Source: Kribbella antibiotica (GTDB lineage Bacteria; Actinomycetota; Actinomycetes; Propionibacteriales; Kribbellaceae). From it: DNA of 45,224 nucleotides. A program made the translations under genes and the position numbers. Positions 1-8,053 of the stretch are shown here, in pieces. The notes beneath the pieces were generated by a model that worked only from the letters and a program-made list of their open reading frames with translations, was not told where the DNA came from and searched no databases. The stretch spans positions 1-45,224 of the forward strand of contig NZ_SMKX01000062.1 of assembly GCF_004349055.1 (NCBI RefSeq). Reading direction: 5' to 3'. The stretch's first letter is position 1, and every line of letters begins with the position of its first letter.

Positions 1-2373
1 GACCTTGATGCCGGGGGTGGGGGTTACTGGGCGGAGGTATTGGGCCCAGAGGTTGAGGGTGATGGTGGCTCGGGTGGTGGTGGGGTCTGAGACGGCGACC
101 GTCAGGCCGGTTGGGGTGTGTTGAAGCAGGACTGAGGCGGGGCCGTTGATGGTGAGGCCGGGGAGTTGGTGGGGGCCCGGAGCGAAAGTGTTGGCGGCGG
201 TGAGGCGGAGGCCTTGGTGGTGGATCGCTTGTAGGCGTGGGGTGTTGGCCAGTACGGCGACGCGGCCGTGGGCGTAGGCGCGGAGCGCTGGCTCGGTTGC
301 GTGGGGGACCAAGGCGTAGGCGAGTGTGCGGGTGGATCCGGCCGGTTGGGCGGCGGTCAGGGCGAAGACCTGTTTGGTGACTGGGGTGTCGGGGTTCGCG
401 GTTCGGACCACTCGTCGGCTGCGGGTAACGGTCTGCAGTGTGGCGGAAACCTCGGTGGGATTGAGGAAGTAGTAGCCGACGGCAACGTTATTGGCGGCGT
501 ACCGGATCCAGCGGGGTTTGCTGGACTGGTCCGCTGCGGTGATGCTGACCGCCTCGCCGGGCGCCGCGATGCGGGTGTCGAGGGTGGTGGTCACTGCACG
601 CTCGGCGTCGTGGATGCCGGCGGCGAGGACCACAATCTCGTCGTCCAGCAGGAACCACGATTTGGTCGCGGACGCGTTCCGGTACGTGACGAAGTCGTCC
701 GGCAACTCATCACGCCGCGCGTAGGCGAAGTCGTCCGACTGCACCCACCCGACTGCGCCGTACGCGTCGAGTGTTGCTCCGCCGGAGTGCTTGTTGGTGC
801 CGGTCGGGAAGTAGACGTAGGTGTTCTGCGCTTCTGATGACGAGGTGAACTCTGGTGGGCGGCCGTAGTACGCCGTCCCGTAGAGCTCGGGGATCGACTT
901 GCGGGTCTCGACAGGCGCGGTCACTCCGGCAAGCCCGTACGGCGAGACGGTCGTGAAGTAGTCGACGCCGTACGAGCGGGTTTGGTCCTGGCCGCTCAGA
1001 TAGAGGTAGTGCGCGCCGTCGCCCTGGAACCACGGCATCAGGTTCTCGCCGCTCATGTACTCGTACTTGCTGATCCGATCCGAGTTCCGCGCCACCGCGA
1101 ACGCGAATCCGGGCCGGCGGTGCACAGTGCGGTCCATTGCGTTGAACGCCGTACTGCTCGCCGCCGGGTTCAGATCGGCCGGCACGATTGCCGGATCTGC
1201 TCTGAGGTCCGCGAACCGCGCGATGCTGACCGGCGACACGAACGTGTTCGGGTTGATCGTCGGCCTGGCGGTGAACTTGGCAAAGGACTTCAGGCGGCGC
1301 GCATCCTCGGCCGCCGCGTAGTCGGCCAGGTCGACCACTGCCTCGACGACGACCGCGACATCGTCGTACCCGGTGGCTGTTCTCGAGACCGCGCGTCCCT
1401 TGACGATCTCCATCATCCAGCCCTCGAAGATGAGCGGCGCGAACCCGTGCTCGACCCAGCCCTGGACGACGCCGATCAGCTCAGCGGTCTGCGCGTACGA
1501 CGTGTTGTCGAGGATCTTGACGGTTTGGACGACGCGGCTGAGCAGAGCCTTGCCGTAGGAGCCGGTGTAGGCGACGGATGCGTGCTGGATGAACGAGCCG
1601 TCGGCGTAGTAGCCGTCGGTCACTCCGTGCTGCAGGTTGTACGGATCGACGGTCGCGAACACCGTGAACTGGTCCGTCAGCGCCTTCCGGATCCGCGCGT
1701 CGTCGCCGAGCAATGCGCCTTGCAGGACGCGGTTCGCGGTGATGTCGACGAGGTTCGCGCCGGTGTGGAACCGCGAATCGAGATCGACATCGCCGTCCTT
1801 CCCGTTGCGGAGATACGCGTCCATCGAGGCGACGTACAGCGTGATGAGACTGGTGGGCGCGTCGATCAGCGCGAGTGTCTTGGACACGAACGTGGAGATG
1901 CCGATCTCCCACGTGAACCAGTTGCCGTAATACCCGCGCGACTGATCGCCGTACCAGTTGTCGTGGAGCTTTTGCAGCCCGTCGGTGACCTTGGTGCGGA
2001 CCTGCGCGTTGCCCTGCAGATCGGACGTCGGTCCGGGGCGGCGATACGCGAGGGCGATCTCATAGAGGTGCTGGTACGACGCACTCAGATTCGGATCGCT
2101 GGTTCCTAGCGGGAGCCCCGCGAACAGCTCGTTGGAGGCGGCTCGGTCCATCGCGGCCAGCCAGGTGCGCGCGGTCGCGTCCATGGCGGTCAGCTTGGCG
2201 GCGACCTCGGTCCGGGCGTTCGACTCCGCCGTACCGGCGTAGATCGCGATCGCATTCCCCAGCAACAGGCTGGGTTCAGTAGTGCTGACGGCGCCGGCCC
2301 GGACCGGATTCACGGCGGTCAGCAGAGCGGTGGCCGGGACAAACGACAGCAGACAGCGGCGGCTGATCTCCAC
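1..2373 (-). CDS. Polysaccharide lyase family 8 (hyaluronate/chondroitin/xanthan lyase type), C-terminus cut by window edge
   Basis: A continuous reading frame of 791 codons runs from a GTG at 2373 off the left edge. GGGAG lies 5 nt upstream of the start. The N-terminus (ISRRCLLSF followed by a hydrophobic stretch) looks like a Tat signal, so the enzyme is probably exported. The PL8 fold is recognisable: NWFTWEIGIS near residue 150, TGANLVDI with Asn207, and DGSFIQHASVAYTGSYG with His264 and Tyr273. These fit the catalytic Asn-His-Tyr set of PL8 lyases, which cleave uronic-acid polysaccharides by beta-elimination. The beta-sandwich region follows (YFPTGTNKHSGGATLDAYG and on). At 791 residues only a short C-terminal piece should be missing. 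The exact polymer substrate cannot be read from the sequence. Confidence 0.9.
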   Translation of the reverse strand, partial: MEISRRCLLSFVPATALLTAVNPVRAGAVSTTEPSLLLGNAIAIYAGTAESNARTEVAAKLTAMDATARTWLAAMDRAASNELFAGLPLGTSDPNLSASYQHLYEIALAYRRPGPTSDLQGNAQVRTKVTDGLQKLHDNWYGDQSRGYYGNWFTWEIGISTFVSKTLALIDAPTSLITLYVASMDAYLRNGKDGDVDLDSRFHTGANLVDITANRVLQGALLGDDARIRKALTDQFTVFATVDPYNLQHGVTDGYYADGSFIQHASVAYTGSYGKALLSRVVQTVKILDNTSYAQTAELIGVVQGWVEHGFAPLIFEGWMMEIVKGRAVSRTATGYDDVAVVVEAVVDLADYAAAEDARRLKSFAKFTARPTINPNTFVSPVSIARFADLRADPAIVPADLNPAASSTAFNAMDRTVHRRPGFAFAVARNSDRISKYEYMSGENLMPWFQGDGAHYLYLSGQDQTRSYGVDYFTTVSPYGLAGVTAPVETRKSIPELYGTAYYGRPPEFTSSSEAQNTYVYFPTGTNKHSGGATLDAYGAVGWVQSDDFAYARRDELPDDFVTYRNASATKSWFLLDDEIVVLAAGIHDAERAVTTTLDTRIAAPGEAVSITAADQSSKPRWIRYAANNVAVGYYFLNPTEVSATLQTVTRSRRVVRTANPDTPVTKQVFALTAAQPAGSTRTLAYALVPHATEPALRAYAHGRVAVLANTPRLQAIHHQGLRLTAANTFAPGPHQLPGLTINGPASVLLQHTPTGLTVAVSDPTTTRATITLNLWAQYLRPVTPTPGIKV

Positions 2374-2459
2374 AACAACTCCCAGGGCGATGGGAAAAAC
2401 CTCACACCCAGAGTCAATCAGCCGAAACTAACCTACGGCAACCGCTTACCGCCCTCAAT

Positions 2460-2591
2460 CTGGGGTTGGGGCGGACGCCCATCACCGTCCAACCCCAGTT
2501 GTCAGAGCGGCCCAAGCGTGGGCGCCCGCCTCCAACGGCAGTTAGACGGTGATGGCGGTCCGCCCACCCGCCGGACCCGCCCCAACCGCAG
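2460..2591. repeat. Three related motifs forming nested inverted repeats
   Basis: CTGGGGTTGG (2460-2469) pairs perfectly with CCAACCCCAG (2489-2498). The longer block GGGCGGACGCCCATCACCGTC-like at 2468-2488 recurs inverted at 2545-2565 with only two adjacent changed bases. The motif CTGssGTTGGrGGCGG occurs once on the plus strand (from 2460) and twice on the minus strand (from 2541 and from 2591). The function is unknown. It could be a cruciform-prone upstream region of the lyase gene or the remains of a repeat element. Confidence 0.55.
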
Positions 2592-2601
2592 TTCCCGATA
2601 C

Positions 2602-2795
2602 CTCGCCGCACCGGACAAGCCGGATACGAGGCCGGTGGCTGGCCGCCGCGGCGGCCGCGTTACAGAAAGAGCTTGGCTGGGCCCGGCACGGGCTGAGGTA
2701 CTGGCGATGCCGGCGACCGCGTGACCGCCGACTGAGGTACCCGCTATGGCTGAGGTCCAAAATCTGCGCCAAGTGGAAACTCCACGTCGCCATAC
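2602..2795 (+). repeat. Dispersed intergenic repeat, copy A
   Basis: This stretch aligns almost end to end with 40769-40965 (same strand) and 41284-41444 (opposite strand). All three share the core CGCCGCGGCGGCCGCGTTAC at 2644-2663, then a GAAAGAGCTTGGCTGGGCC-type segment and a GCTGAGGTACTGGCGA-type segment. Single-base indels between copies break any common reading frame, so the conservation is not for a protein. The core here sits in a perfect 16-bp palindrome (GGCCGCCGCGGCGGCC). A short hairpin (GTGGAaacTCCAC) lies near its right end. Confidence 0.75.
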
Positions 2796-2832
2796 GAACC
2801 GATCGCCGGGCTGGCCATCCCGACCAGCCACT

Positions 2833-2880
2833 GCGGCGACCAGCCACACGCCTCTATTCGGCCGCAGCGGCGACCAGCCA
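2833..2880. repeat. Two direct copies of a 14-bp motif linked to the dispersed repeat
   Basis: GCGGCGACCAGCCA occurs at 2833-2846 and 2867-2880, with a partial copy at 2821-2830. Its reverse complement TGGCTGGTCGCCGC occurs twice inside copy B of the dispersed repeat (40769-40782 and 40809-40822). The motif therefore belongs to the same repeat family but is inverted relative to copy A. Confidence 0.6.
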
Positions 2881-3026
2881 TCCCCAGACGTATCCCGGCC
2901 GAGTCACCTCAGCCCACCGCCAACCGAAACGTTCTCATCACCGGCCACCCAAAAGCATCCGGCTAACGAGCAAACACTCACCCGAACGCGACCGGGGCAC
3001 ACAGCGAGGACTCCCGTCCGGACATG

Positions 3027-3062
3027 AGCCGGCCCCGCTTCCGTGGGGAAGCGGGGCCGGCT
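3027..3062. terminator. Intrinsic terminator hairpin
   Basis: A perfect 16-bp stem, AGCCGGCCCCGCTTCC against GGAAGCGGGGCCGGCT, has a 4-nt loop. It sits 11 bp beyond the stop codon of the minus-strand gene at 3074-5191. There is no U-tract, as is usual in high-GC actinobacteria. Confidence 0.85.
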
Positions 3063-3073
3063 TCAGACGCGGG

Positions 3074-5191
3074 TCAGGAGCCGCCGGCTCCTACCAATTG
3101 CCCGTCCATGGAGAGGATGCGGATGGGGCCGCCGGTGGCTTTGGCGGGGATGACGAGGGCTACCTGGTGGAGGTAGTCCTGGTGGAGGGTCTGGGTGAAC
3201 TTGACGTTGCTGCTGAAGGCGGTTGCCTCGCCGCTGGTCCAGTAGGCGTTGGAGCCTGGCTCTACGCGTTGGAGGTACTGCTCGGTGAGGCCGAGGAAGA
3301 CCAGGCCTTCACCGTCGGCTGTCATGAAGGTGACGGGAGTCCCGGTGGCCTTGTAGGTGTCGCTGACGGCGGCGATATAGGACTCGGCGGCGTCGGCGAC
3401 CTTGGACTTGGCGCGCTGCTCCATGAGCTTGGCCATGCCGGGGGAGGTGGTGAAGAGCTTGGACTGCGGGGCTTTGGGGCCGCCGCTGAGGTATGCCGCG
3501 AGGGTAGGCGCCACTGCCGCCGGGTGGGTGGCGAGGCTGGCGATGTCGGCGCGGCTGGGCGTGCGGACGCCCTCCATGGCGGGGAGGTCGATCGAGCGGC
3601 CGGGGTAGACGGAGTGCGTGAGCAGCCAGGGGGCGCCGGCGCTTTCGCGCTCCCAGACGCCGAGCTGCCGGGTGTCCGCGGCGTCGGAGACGCCGGAGGT
3701 GACCACGAAGCGCATCGGGTACGCCGTGAACTCCGGGGCACCGACGACCGGGTTGGTGAAGGTGAACGGCTTGCCGATGGCCTTCCCGGCGCGGTCGAGT
3801 TTGCGGCCGATCTGGTAGCCGGCGAGGGTCTGGGCGAGGTTCGGCTCGGCCTCGATGGCGGCGGCGAGTTTGCTGTCGCGGGCCGCGTTGGCCTTGTTGT
3901 TGAGCTCGTTGTACTTCGTGACGACGGCCTTGGCGTCGGCGATGGTGACGGCGGGCCGGCGGTCGGGGAGCGTCAGGTTGTTCTTCGGCGGCATCAAGCC
4001 GCAGCTCGTTGCTGTCAGCAACAAAGCGCCACTGGCGAGCAGAGCGGCCGTGCGCTTCACGGCCTCGTCGCTCTTCACGAACTCCGGCGACTCGTCCAGC
4101 GGCAACGTCTCTGCAGGCGGGGCCGACTCGGCGCTAGGAGCCGGGGCCGACTCGGCGCGAGCGGCCGGCGCGGCGGCAACCGGCACGGCGGGGGCTGTCG
4201 GGAGCGTAGCCCGCGACTTCGCCCGGGCAACGGCCGCCGGCGACATCAGCATCGGCGCCGACCGCAACGGTTGCACTCCCGGAATCGGCCGCACCGGCGC
4301 AACCTGCGCCCGGCCAACCTGGGCCGAGACCTTCTGAGCCGGCGCAGCCTGCACCGAAGCAGTCGGAGCAGTCGGAGCGGCGGCGGCGATCACGGCGAGC
4401 GTCTCGGTCGTCTCGTCGACCAGCGCCTGCTCTTTCGCTCGCACCTCAGGAGCCCGGTACGCCGGAACATCCTCGACCAGCACCCGATTAGCCGGAGCAA
4501 ACGGGTTCGCGCTGCGCGCCACCACCGGACCAGCAGCCATCGGCGTACCGGCGAGCTCAGCAGCGGCTGGCTCATCAGAGCGATCCGCCGACGGGCGCCG
4601 GAACGCAAGTGCGATCCCCAGCGCCAGCGCGACGATCCCGGCGCCGAGCACCAGCAAGCTGATCCCGAACGACCGGTGCAGTTCGATCCCGAAGCTCACC
4701 TTGGCGTCGACCGCCGGGGTGCCGTCGGCGTTCATCACGACGACCGAGTAGCGACCGTCCTGCATCGGCCAGGCGATCGACTGGTTGCCGGTGCCGCCGG
4801 ACTTGGCGACCCACCAGTCCAGGTCGGCCGGCGGGGTCAGCTTGTTCGAGAAGCCGTTCATGGTCTGCGTGCTGACGGTCGACGGCACGTCGTACCGGAT
4901 CACGCGGGTGTGGGCGGCGCCGGAGAGGTAGTCGGCGACGTCGAGGTCCTGCGCGATGCCGACGAACAGCGGCTTGGACCCGGTCACGCTGACGCGCAGG
5001 GTCGGGCCGTGCCGGTCGAGCAGGTCTGGTGCGGTGACCACGGCCAGGCCGTCGCTGGTCAGCGCGCGGCCTCCGGTGGAGATGGTGTTGTCCGGGCCGA
5101 CCAGCCAGAACGCGGCGGCGGCACCGGCCACGCCGACCACCAGACCGATGAGGGTCAGCAGCAGGCCCAAAGCAGTGCGGGCGAAACGCAT
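3074..5191 (-). CDS. Hypothetical membrane protein with internal lipobox-like segment (two-part fusion)
   Basis: The protein has 705 residues from an ATG at 5191 with GGGAG upstream. Residues about 5-33 form a membrane helix, followed by an extracellular-type beta-rich domain and a second helix near residues 182-203. Next comes a long Ala/Pro-rich, probably disordered linker (about 210-370). A third hydrophobic segment then ends in TATSCG (Cys397), which resembles a lipoprotein lipobox, and is followed by a soluble domain of about 300 residues rich in Ala, Thr and Lys. The second half reads like a complete lipoprotein joined to a two-helix membrane protein. I do not recognise a named family with certainty. 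A strong terminator follows and a TetR gene is divergent upstream. Function unknown. Confidence 0.8.
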   Translation of the reverse strand: MRFARTALGLLLTLIGLVVGVAGAAAAFWLVGPDNTISTGGRALTSDGLAVVTAPDLLDRHGPTLRVSVTGSKPLFVGIAQDLDVADYLSGAAHTRVIRYDVPSTVSTQTMNGFSNKLTPPADLDWWVAKSGGTGNQSIAWPMQDGRYSVVVMNADGTPAVDAKVSFGIELHRSFGISLLVLGAGIVALALGIALAFRRPSADRSDEPAAAELAGTPMAAGPVVARSANPFAPANRVLVEDVPAYRAPEVRAKEQALVDETTETLAVIAAAAPTAPTASVQAAPAQKVSAQVGRAQVAPVRPIPGVQPLRSAPMLMSPAAVARAKSRATLPTAPAVPVAAAPAARAESAPAPSAESAPPAETLPLDESPEFVKSDEAVKRTAALLASGALLLTATSCGLMPPKNNLTLPDRRPAVTIADAKAVVTKYNELNNKANAARDSKLAAAIEAEPNLAQTLAGYQIGRKLDRAGKAIGKPFTFTNPVVGAPEFTAYPMRFVVTSGVSDAADTRQLGVWERESAGAPWLLTHSVYPGRSIDLPAMEGVRTPSRADIASLATHPAAVAPTLAAYLSGGPKAPQSKLFTTSPGMAKLMEQRAKSKVADAAESYIAAVSDTYKATGTPVTFMTADGEGLVFLGLTEQYLQRVEPGSNAYWTSGEATAFSSNVKFTQTLHQDYLHQVALVIPAKATGGPIRILSMDGQLVGAGGS

Positions 5192-5340
5192 CAAGAGCTC
5201 CCGTTGGTACGACGAGCCCGGCCCGCGGACGGGGGACCGGACAGCGGGCTCGACCGTGGGCCCCGTCGGGATCCCCGTACTTCACCCGTTGCGGTATCTA
5301 ACTGATCGACCACGGATCTGTTACGATCTCGTCAATTAGC

Positions 5341-5352
5341 GAATGGTCATTC
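5341..5352. promoter_or_regulatory. Candidate TetR operator
   Basis: GAATGGTCATTC is a dyad with 5-bp arms (GAATG/CATTC) and a 2-bp centre. It lies 20 bp upstream of the TetR ATG in the divergent intergenic region. The position and form suit autoregulation, and possibly control of the divergent membrane-protein gene. The assignment rests on position and symmetry only. Confidence 0.5.
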
Positions 5353-5372
5353 ACAAATTCGGAGGCCCAGAA

Positions 5373-5909
5373 ATGGCCCGTCCGAGGCTGGTCAGTGACG
5401 ACGCGATCCTGGATGCGACCCGCCGGGTTCTGGCCGAGTCCGGGCCGGCGCAGCTGACGCTGGCCGCGGTCGGCGAGCGGGCCGGATTGGCCGCTCCGAC
5501 TCTGATGCAGCGGTTCGGTTCCAAGCGCGGCCTGCTGCTCGCTGCGGTCACTCGGTCCGCGCAGCAGGTGCTGCCGGCCGCCGACGAAGCTGCGTCCCGC
5601 CACGCGTCGCCGCTGGCTGCCCTCCGCACCTTTCTCCTGGCCGCTGCCGCGCACCAGCTCGTGGACCTGGGCAACGATCCGGAGGTACGGCGTCAGGTCC
5701 AGTCCCGCTCGGATGCCGTGCTTGCCGCGTGCGAGCGCTTCTACCGAGCCGCCCTAACCAGCGGCGAGCTGCGCCCGGCGACCGACGTACAGGCTCTTTC
5801 CCGGCAGACCCTGATCAGCTGGACCGGGGCGCTCGCGGTCACCGGCCTGGGGCCGCCGCGCGCCCTGATCGCCGAGCAGCTCAGTGCGCTGCTCGCGCCA
5901 CATCGTTGA
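5373..5909 (+). CDS. TetR/AcrR-family transcriptional regulator
   Basis: The protein has 178 residues. The ATG at 5373 is chosen because GGAGG lies 7 nt upstream; an upstream in-frame ATG at 5343 has no such site and falls inside the operator-like dyad. The N-terminal helix-turn-helix is typical of TetR (LTLAAVGERAGLAAPTLMQ, then FGSKRGLLLAAV). The rest is an all-helical ligand/dimer domain with no identifiable ligand. It is divergent from the membrane fusion protein at 3074-5191 and convergent with the membrane protein at 5922-7070. Its target is probably itself and the divergent gene. Confidence 0.9.
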   Translation: MARPRLVSDDAILDATRRVLAESGPAQLTLAAVGERAGLAAPTLMQRFGSKRGLLLAAVTRSAQQVLPAADEAASRHASPLAALRTFLLAAAAHQLVDLGNDPEVRRQVQSRSDAVLAACERFYRAALTSGELRPATDVQALSRQTLISWTGALAVTGLGPPRALIAEQLSALLAPHR

Positions 5910-5921
5910 TCAGAGCAACGA

Positions 5922-7070
5922 TCAACCGTTTGATCGAGCTCGGCGGGCCACCACGAGGGTGCTGATGATGTCGGCCACGAAGACGAAGTGCAGCAGCACG
6001 TGCATGGTGCAGTACCGCGGGCTGATCAGGCGTTGCCGCAGCATCAGCGCGAGACAGGTCACCCCGTAGATCGAGGTCGGGATCAGCATCAGGAACGCGG
6101 CGATCAAGGTCGGGATGAGGCCGAGGGAGGCGACGGCGCCGATCAGCCAGAAGTCTCTCGGCTCCCGCGCCATCCGCAGTGGCAGGTACGACAGGAACCC
6201 GATGATGACCGCACCCACCAGGAAGTTCTGGACGAAGAGCGGGATCATCACCAGCTTGACCACACGAGTCGAACGCCGCAGCAGTTCGAGGTCGCCGGCC
6301 AGGAAGGCGCGCACCGCGGTCCGGAACGCGACCAGCGGCACGATCGGAACCGCCACCAGGACGAAGAACGCCAGGGCCGGGACGGATGCGAGGTACCAGA
6401 TCAGGTCGGCGGTGGATCGCCCGAAGATCGACGTGGAGTACGCGATCACCCAGATCGCGCCGAGAATCGACGCGACGGCCAGTACACCGGTCAGCAGGTT
6501 CCGCGACAGCCAGCTCGGCGGTCGCGCCGTACCGAGGCGGTTCCGCGCGACCTCGATCACGACAACCGCGCCGGCCACATCCACGACGAAGAGGAACTGC
6601 AGAATCAGGTGCAGGCCGTAAAACACCCGCCCGATCCGCTCGTCCCTTCGCATCACCACGAGACAAGCCACCGCGTACGCCGAGGTGGGCAGCAGCACGA
6701 GATAAGTCAGTACGACGAACAGCAGCGCAATCAGGAATCCGCGGAAACCGAAGTGGTCACTATCGTCTGCGCCGACGGAGACCACGATCCGCGTCAGTGC
6801 GACGAAGTTCAGCACGAAGAACGGAATGGCGGCGATCTTCACGACATTCGCCGAACCCTGCGCAACGTCGAGGTCCGCGCGCCGTGCGAGCCGGATCGCA
6901 TCGGCGATCGCGAGCGCTCCCACGATGAAATAGATCACCAGCCACCCGATGGCCAAGGCCGGAAAGACGGGCAGATCGGCGGCCAGACCGGCCACCAGAA
7001 GAGCGCCAAGACCGAGCCAGGCCGCGAGAGCGCGGGACGCCGCACTAGCCATGGAGGGATGCCTCATCAT
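5922..7070 (-). CDS. Polytopic membrane protein with internal duplication
   Basis: The protein has 382 residues with about ten hydrophobic segments and no soluble domain. It is built from two similar halves. VVKIAAIPFFVLNFV matches VVKLVMIPLFVQNFL, and LLPTSAYAVACLVVMRR...LQFLFVVD matches LIPTSIYGVTCLALMLR...LHFVFVAD. This internal repeat suggests a pseudo-symmetric membrane protein. The start could be the ATG at 7070 or 7052, since neither has a clear ribosome binding site. Family and substrate are not recognised. It lies just downstream of tRNA-Gly on the same strand. Confidence 0.75.
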   Translation of the reverse strand: MMRHPSMASAASRALAAWLGLGALLVAGLAADLPVFPALAIGWLVIYFIVGALAIADAIRLARRADLDVAQGSANVVKIAAIPFFVLNFVALTRIVVSVGADDSDHFGFRGFLIALLFVVLTYLVLLPTSAYAVACLVVMRRDERIGRVFYGLHLILQFLFVVDVAGAVVVIEVARNRLGTARPPSWLSRNLLTGVLAVASILGAIWVIAYSTSIFGRSTADLIWYLASVPALAFFVLVAVPIVPLVAFRTAVRAFLAGDLELLRRSTRVVKLVMIPLFVQNFLVGAVIIGFLSYLPLRMAREPRDFWLIGAVASLGLIPTLIAAFLMLIPTSIYGVTCLALMLRQRLISPRYCTMHVLLHFVFVADIISTLVVARRARSNG

Positions 7071-7081
7071 GTGCTGACAAA

Positions 7082-7155
7082 TGGAGCGGGTGACGAGAAT
7101 CGAACTCGCACTGTCAGCTTGGGAAGCTGATGTTCTGCCATTGAACTACACCCGC
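7082..7155 (-). tRNA. tRNA-Gly (anticodon CCC)
   Basis: The cloverleaf folds fully. The acceptor stem is GCGGGTG/CACCCGC, the D arm GTTC-AATGGCA-GAAC, the anticodon arm TCAGC-TTCCCAA-GCTGA giving CCC, and the T arm GCGAG-TTCGATT-CTCGT (one G-T pair). The discriminator is T and the CCA end is encoded (7084-7082). A TATGCT hexamer at 7183-7188 could be its -10 box. Confidence 0.96.
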
Positions 7156-7382
7156 GCGTCGCCGTACTGAACGAGCGGAGAAAGCATAACCGATGGGTGG
7201 GGGCACCGGCGCGGCGGGTCCGCGCGGCGGCGACCGGGGTTGTTGCGCGATCAGGTGAATGGGGCCGAACGCATCGAAAAGGGGTCCACAGACGGTTGGC
7301 GCGGACGTTTGCGGGGGAGTTTTCCACAAAGGGTCCGTCCAAGGGCTGGGCATGCCCCGCATCTTCTGGCAGATTAGAACGC

Positions 7383-7397
7383 GTTGCCGGGGGCAAC
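7383..7397. promoter_or_regulatory. Candidate MarR operator 1
   Basis: GTTGCCGGGGGCAAC is a perfect dyad with 6-bp arms, 80 bp upstream of the MarR start. The same design recurs at 7446-7458. MarR proteins commonly bind such palindromes in their own promoters. Confidence 0.45.
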
Positions 7398-7445
7398 ATT
7401 CGACGCAACGTGAGGATGCGGTCCTTGCCAGGACCGGACAAGATG

Positions 7446-7458
7446 GTTGCGGGGCAAC
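7446..7458. promoter_or_regulatory. Candidate MarR operator 2
   Basis: GTTGCGGGGCAAC is a perfect dyad with 5-bp arms that repeats the motif at 7383-7397. It lies immediately before the GAAGGGG ribosome binding site of the MarR gene, where a bound repressor could block expression. Confidence 0.45.
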
Positions 7459-7476
7459 TGGATGAAGGGGTGAACG

Positions 7477-7917
7477 GTGGCAACAGACACGAGTGACGCG
7501 CTGGAGAACCTGGAGAAGGAGCTCGTCACGTTGGCGCGCCGGCTGCGTGGTTTGCAGCGGACGCTGTCCGACGAGGCGCATCCGGATCTGGAGCCGGCGC
7601 AATATGCGTTGCTCAACCACGTCGAGGATCTGGCGCCGGTGCGGATGGCCGACCTGGTGGCTGCTCTCGAGGTGGACAAGGGACCGGTCAGCCGGGCCTG
7701 TGCGCGACTCGAGGAGGAGGGCCTGCTCAAGCGCGCCGCCGACAAGACGGATGCACGAGCAACCCTGCTGACGCTGACCGCGGCCGGTAAGCGCAAGCTT
7801 GCCTCGGCGCGGAAGAAGCGGCACAAGGTGATCGAGGACCTGCTCAAGGACTGGTCGCCGGCACAGGTCAAGACCTTCGCCACCCAGGTGTCGAAGTTCA
7901 ACAAGCTGTCCGACTAG
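7477..7917 (+). CDS. MarR-family transcriptional regulator
   Basis: The protein has 146 residues from a GTG at 7477, with GAAGGGG 6 nt upstream. It has the MarR winged-helix layout: LEPAQYALLNHVEDLAPVRM, then a recognition helix in DLVAALEVDKGPVSRACARL, then EEEGLLKRAADKTDARATLL, with the wing's D-x-R signature. Helices at both ends would form the dimer interface. Two related dyads in the leader suggest autoregulation. No obvious target gene lies in the same transcript; dcd follows after 136 bp. Confidence 0.9.
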   Translation: MATDTSDALENLEKELVTLARRLRGLQRTLSDEAHPDLEPAQYALLNHVEDLAPVRMADLVAALEVDKGPVSRACARLEEEGLLKRAADKTDARATLLTLTAAGKRKLASARKKRHKVIEDLLKDWSPAQVKTFATQVSKFNKLSD

Positions 7918-8053
7918 TTCGTTGCCTCAGGCCACAGGACTGGTGGCGGTGCATGCCGGGGAGCTGAGGGCTCCGGACCACTCGTCACCGGCCTCTTGGG
8001 GCTGTTCGAGGCGACATGGCGCTCGGTGGAGGGCGGCACGCTAGGCTTCCTAC

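Larger units (their letters stand above)
2374..3026. other. Gene-free stretch rich in repeats
   Basis: No frame here has a ribosome binding site plus protein-like composition. The open frames that cross it are a by-product of GC-rich DNA. It holds the promoter region of the PL8 gene, a group of related inverted motifs (2460-2591), copy A of the dispersed intergenic repeat (2602-2795), and direct repeats of GCGGCGACCAGCCA (2833-2846 and 2867-2880, with a partial copy at 2821-2830). Confidence 0.7.
7156..7476. other. Gene-free region between tRNA-Gly and the MarR gene
   Basis: This carries the tRNA promoter on the minus strand and the MarR-gene leader on the plus strand. I see no coding frame. 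The right half contains two similar dyads, listed separately as candidate MarR operators. Confidence 0.6.

Noticed and set aside
982..2109. Plus-strand open frame over the lyase
   Set aside because: It is antisense to the PL8 gene, whose catalytic motifs are intact.
2549..5305. A 918-codon plus-strand open frame
   Set aside because: It runs antisense to the well-supported gene at 3074-5191 and across the repeat region. Its composition (runs of Gly, Arg, Val) is that of a shadow frame in GC-rich DNA and it has no ribosome binding site.
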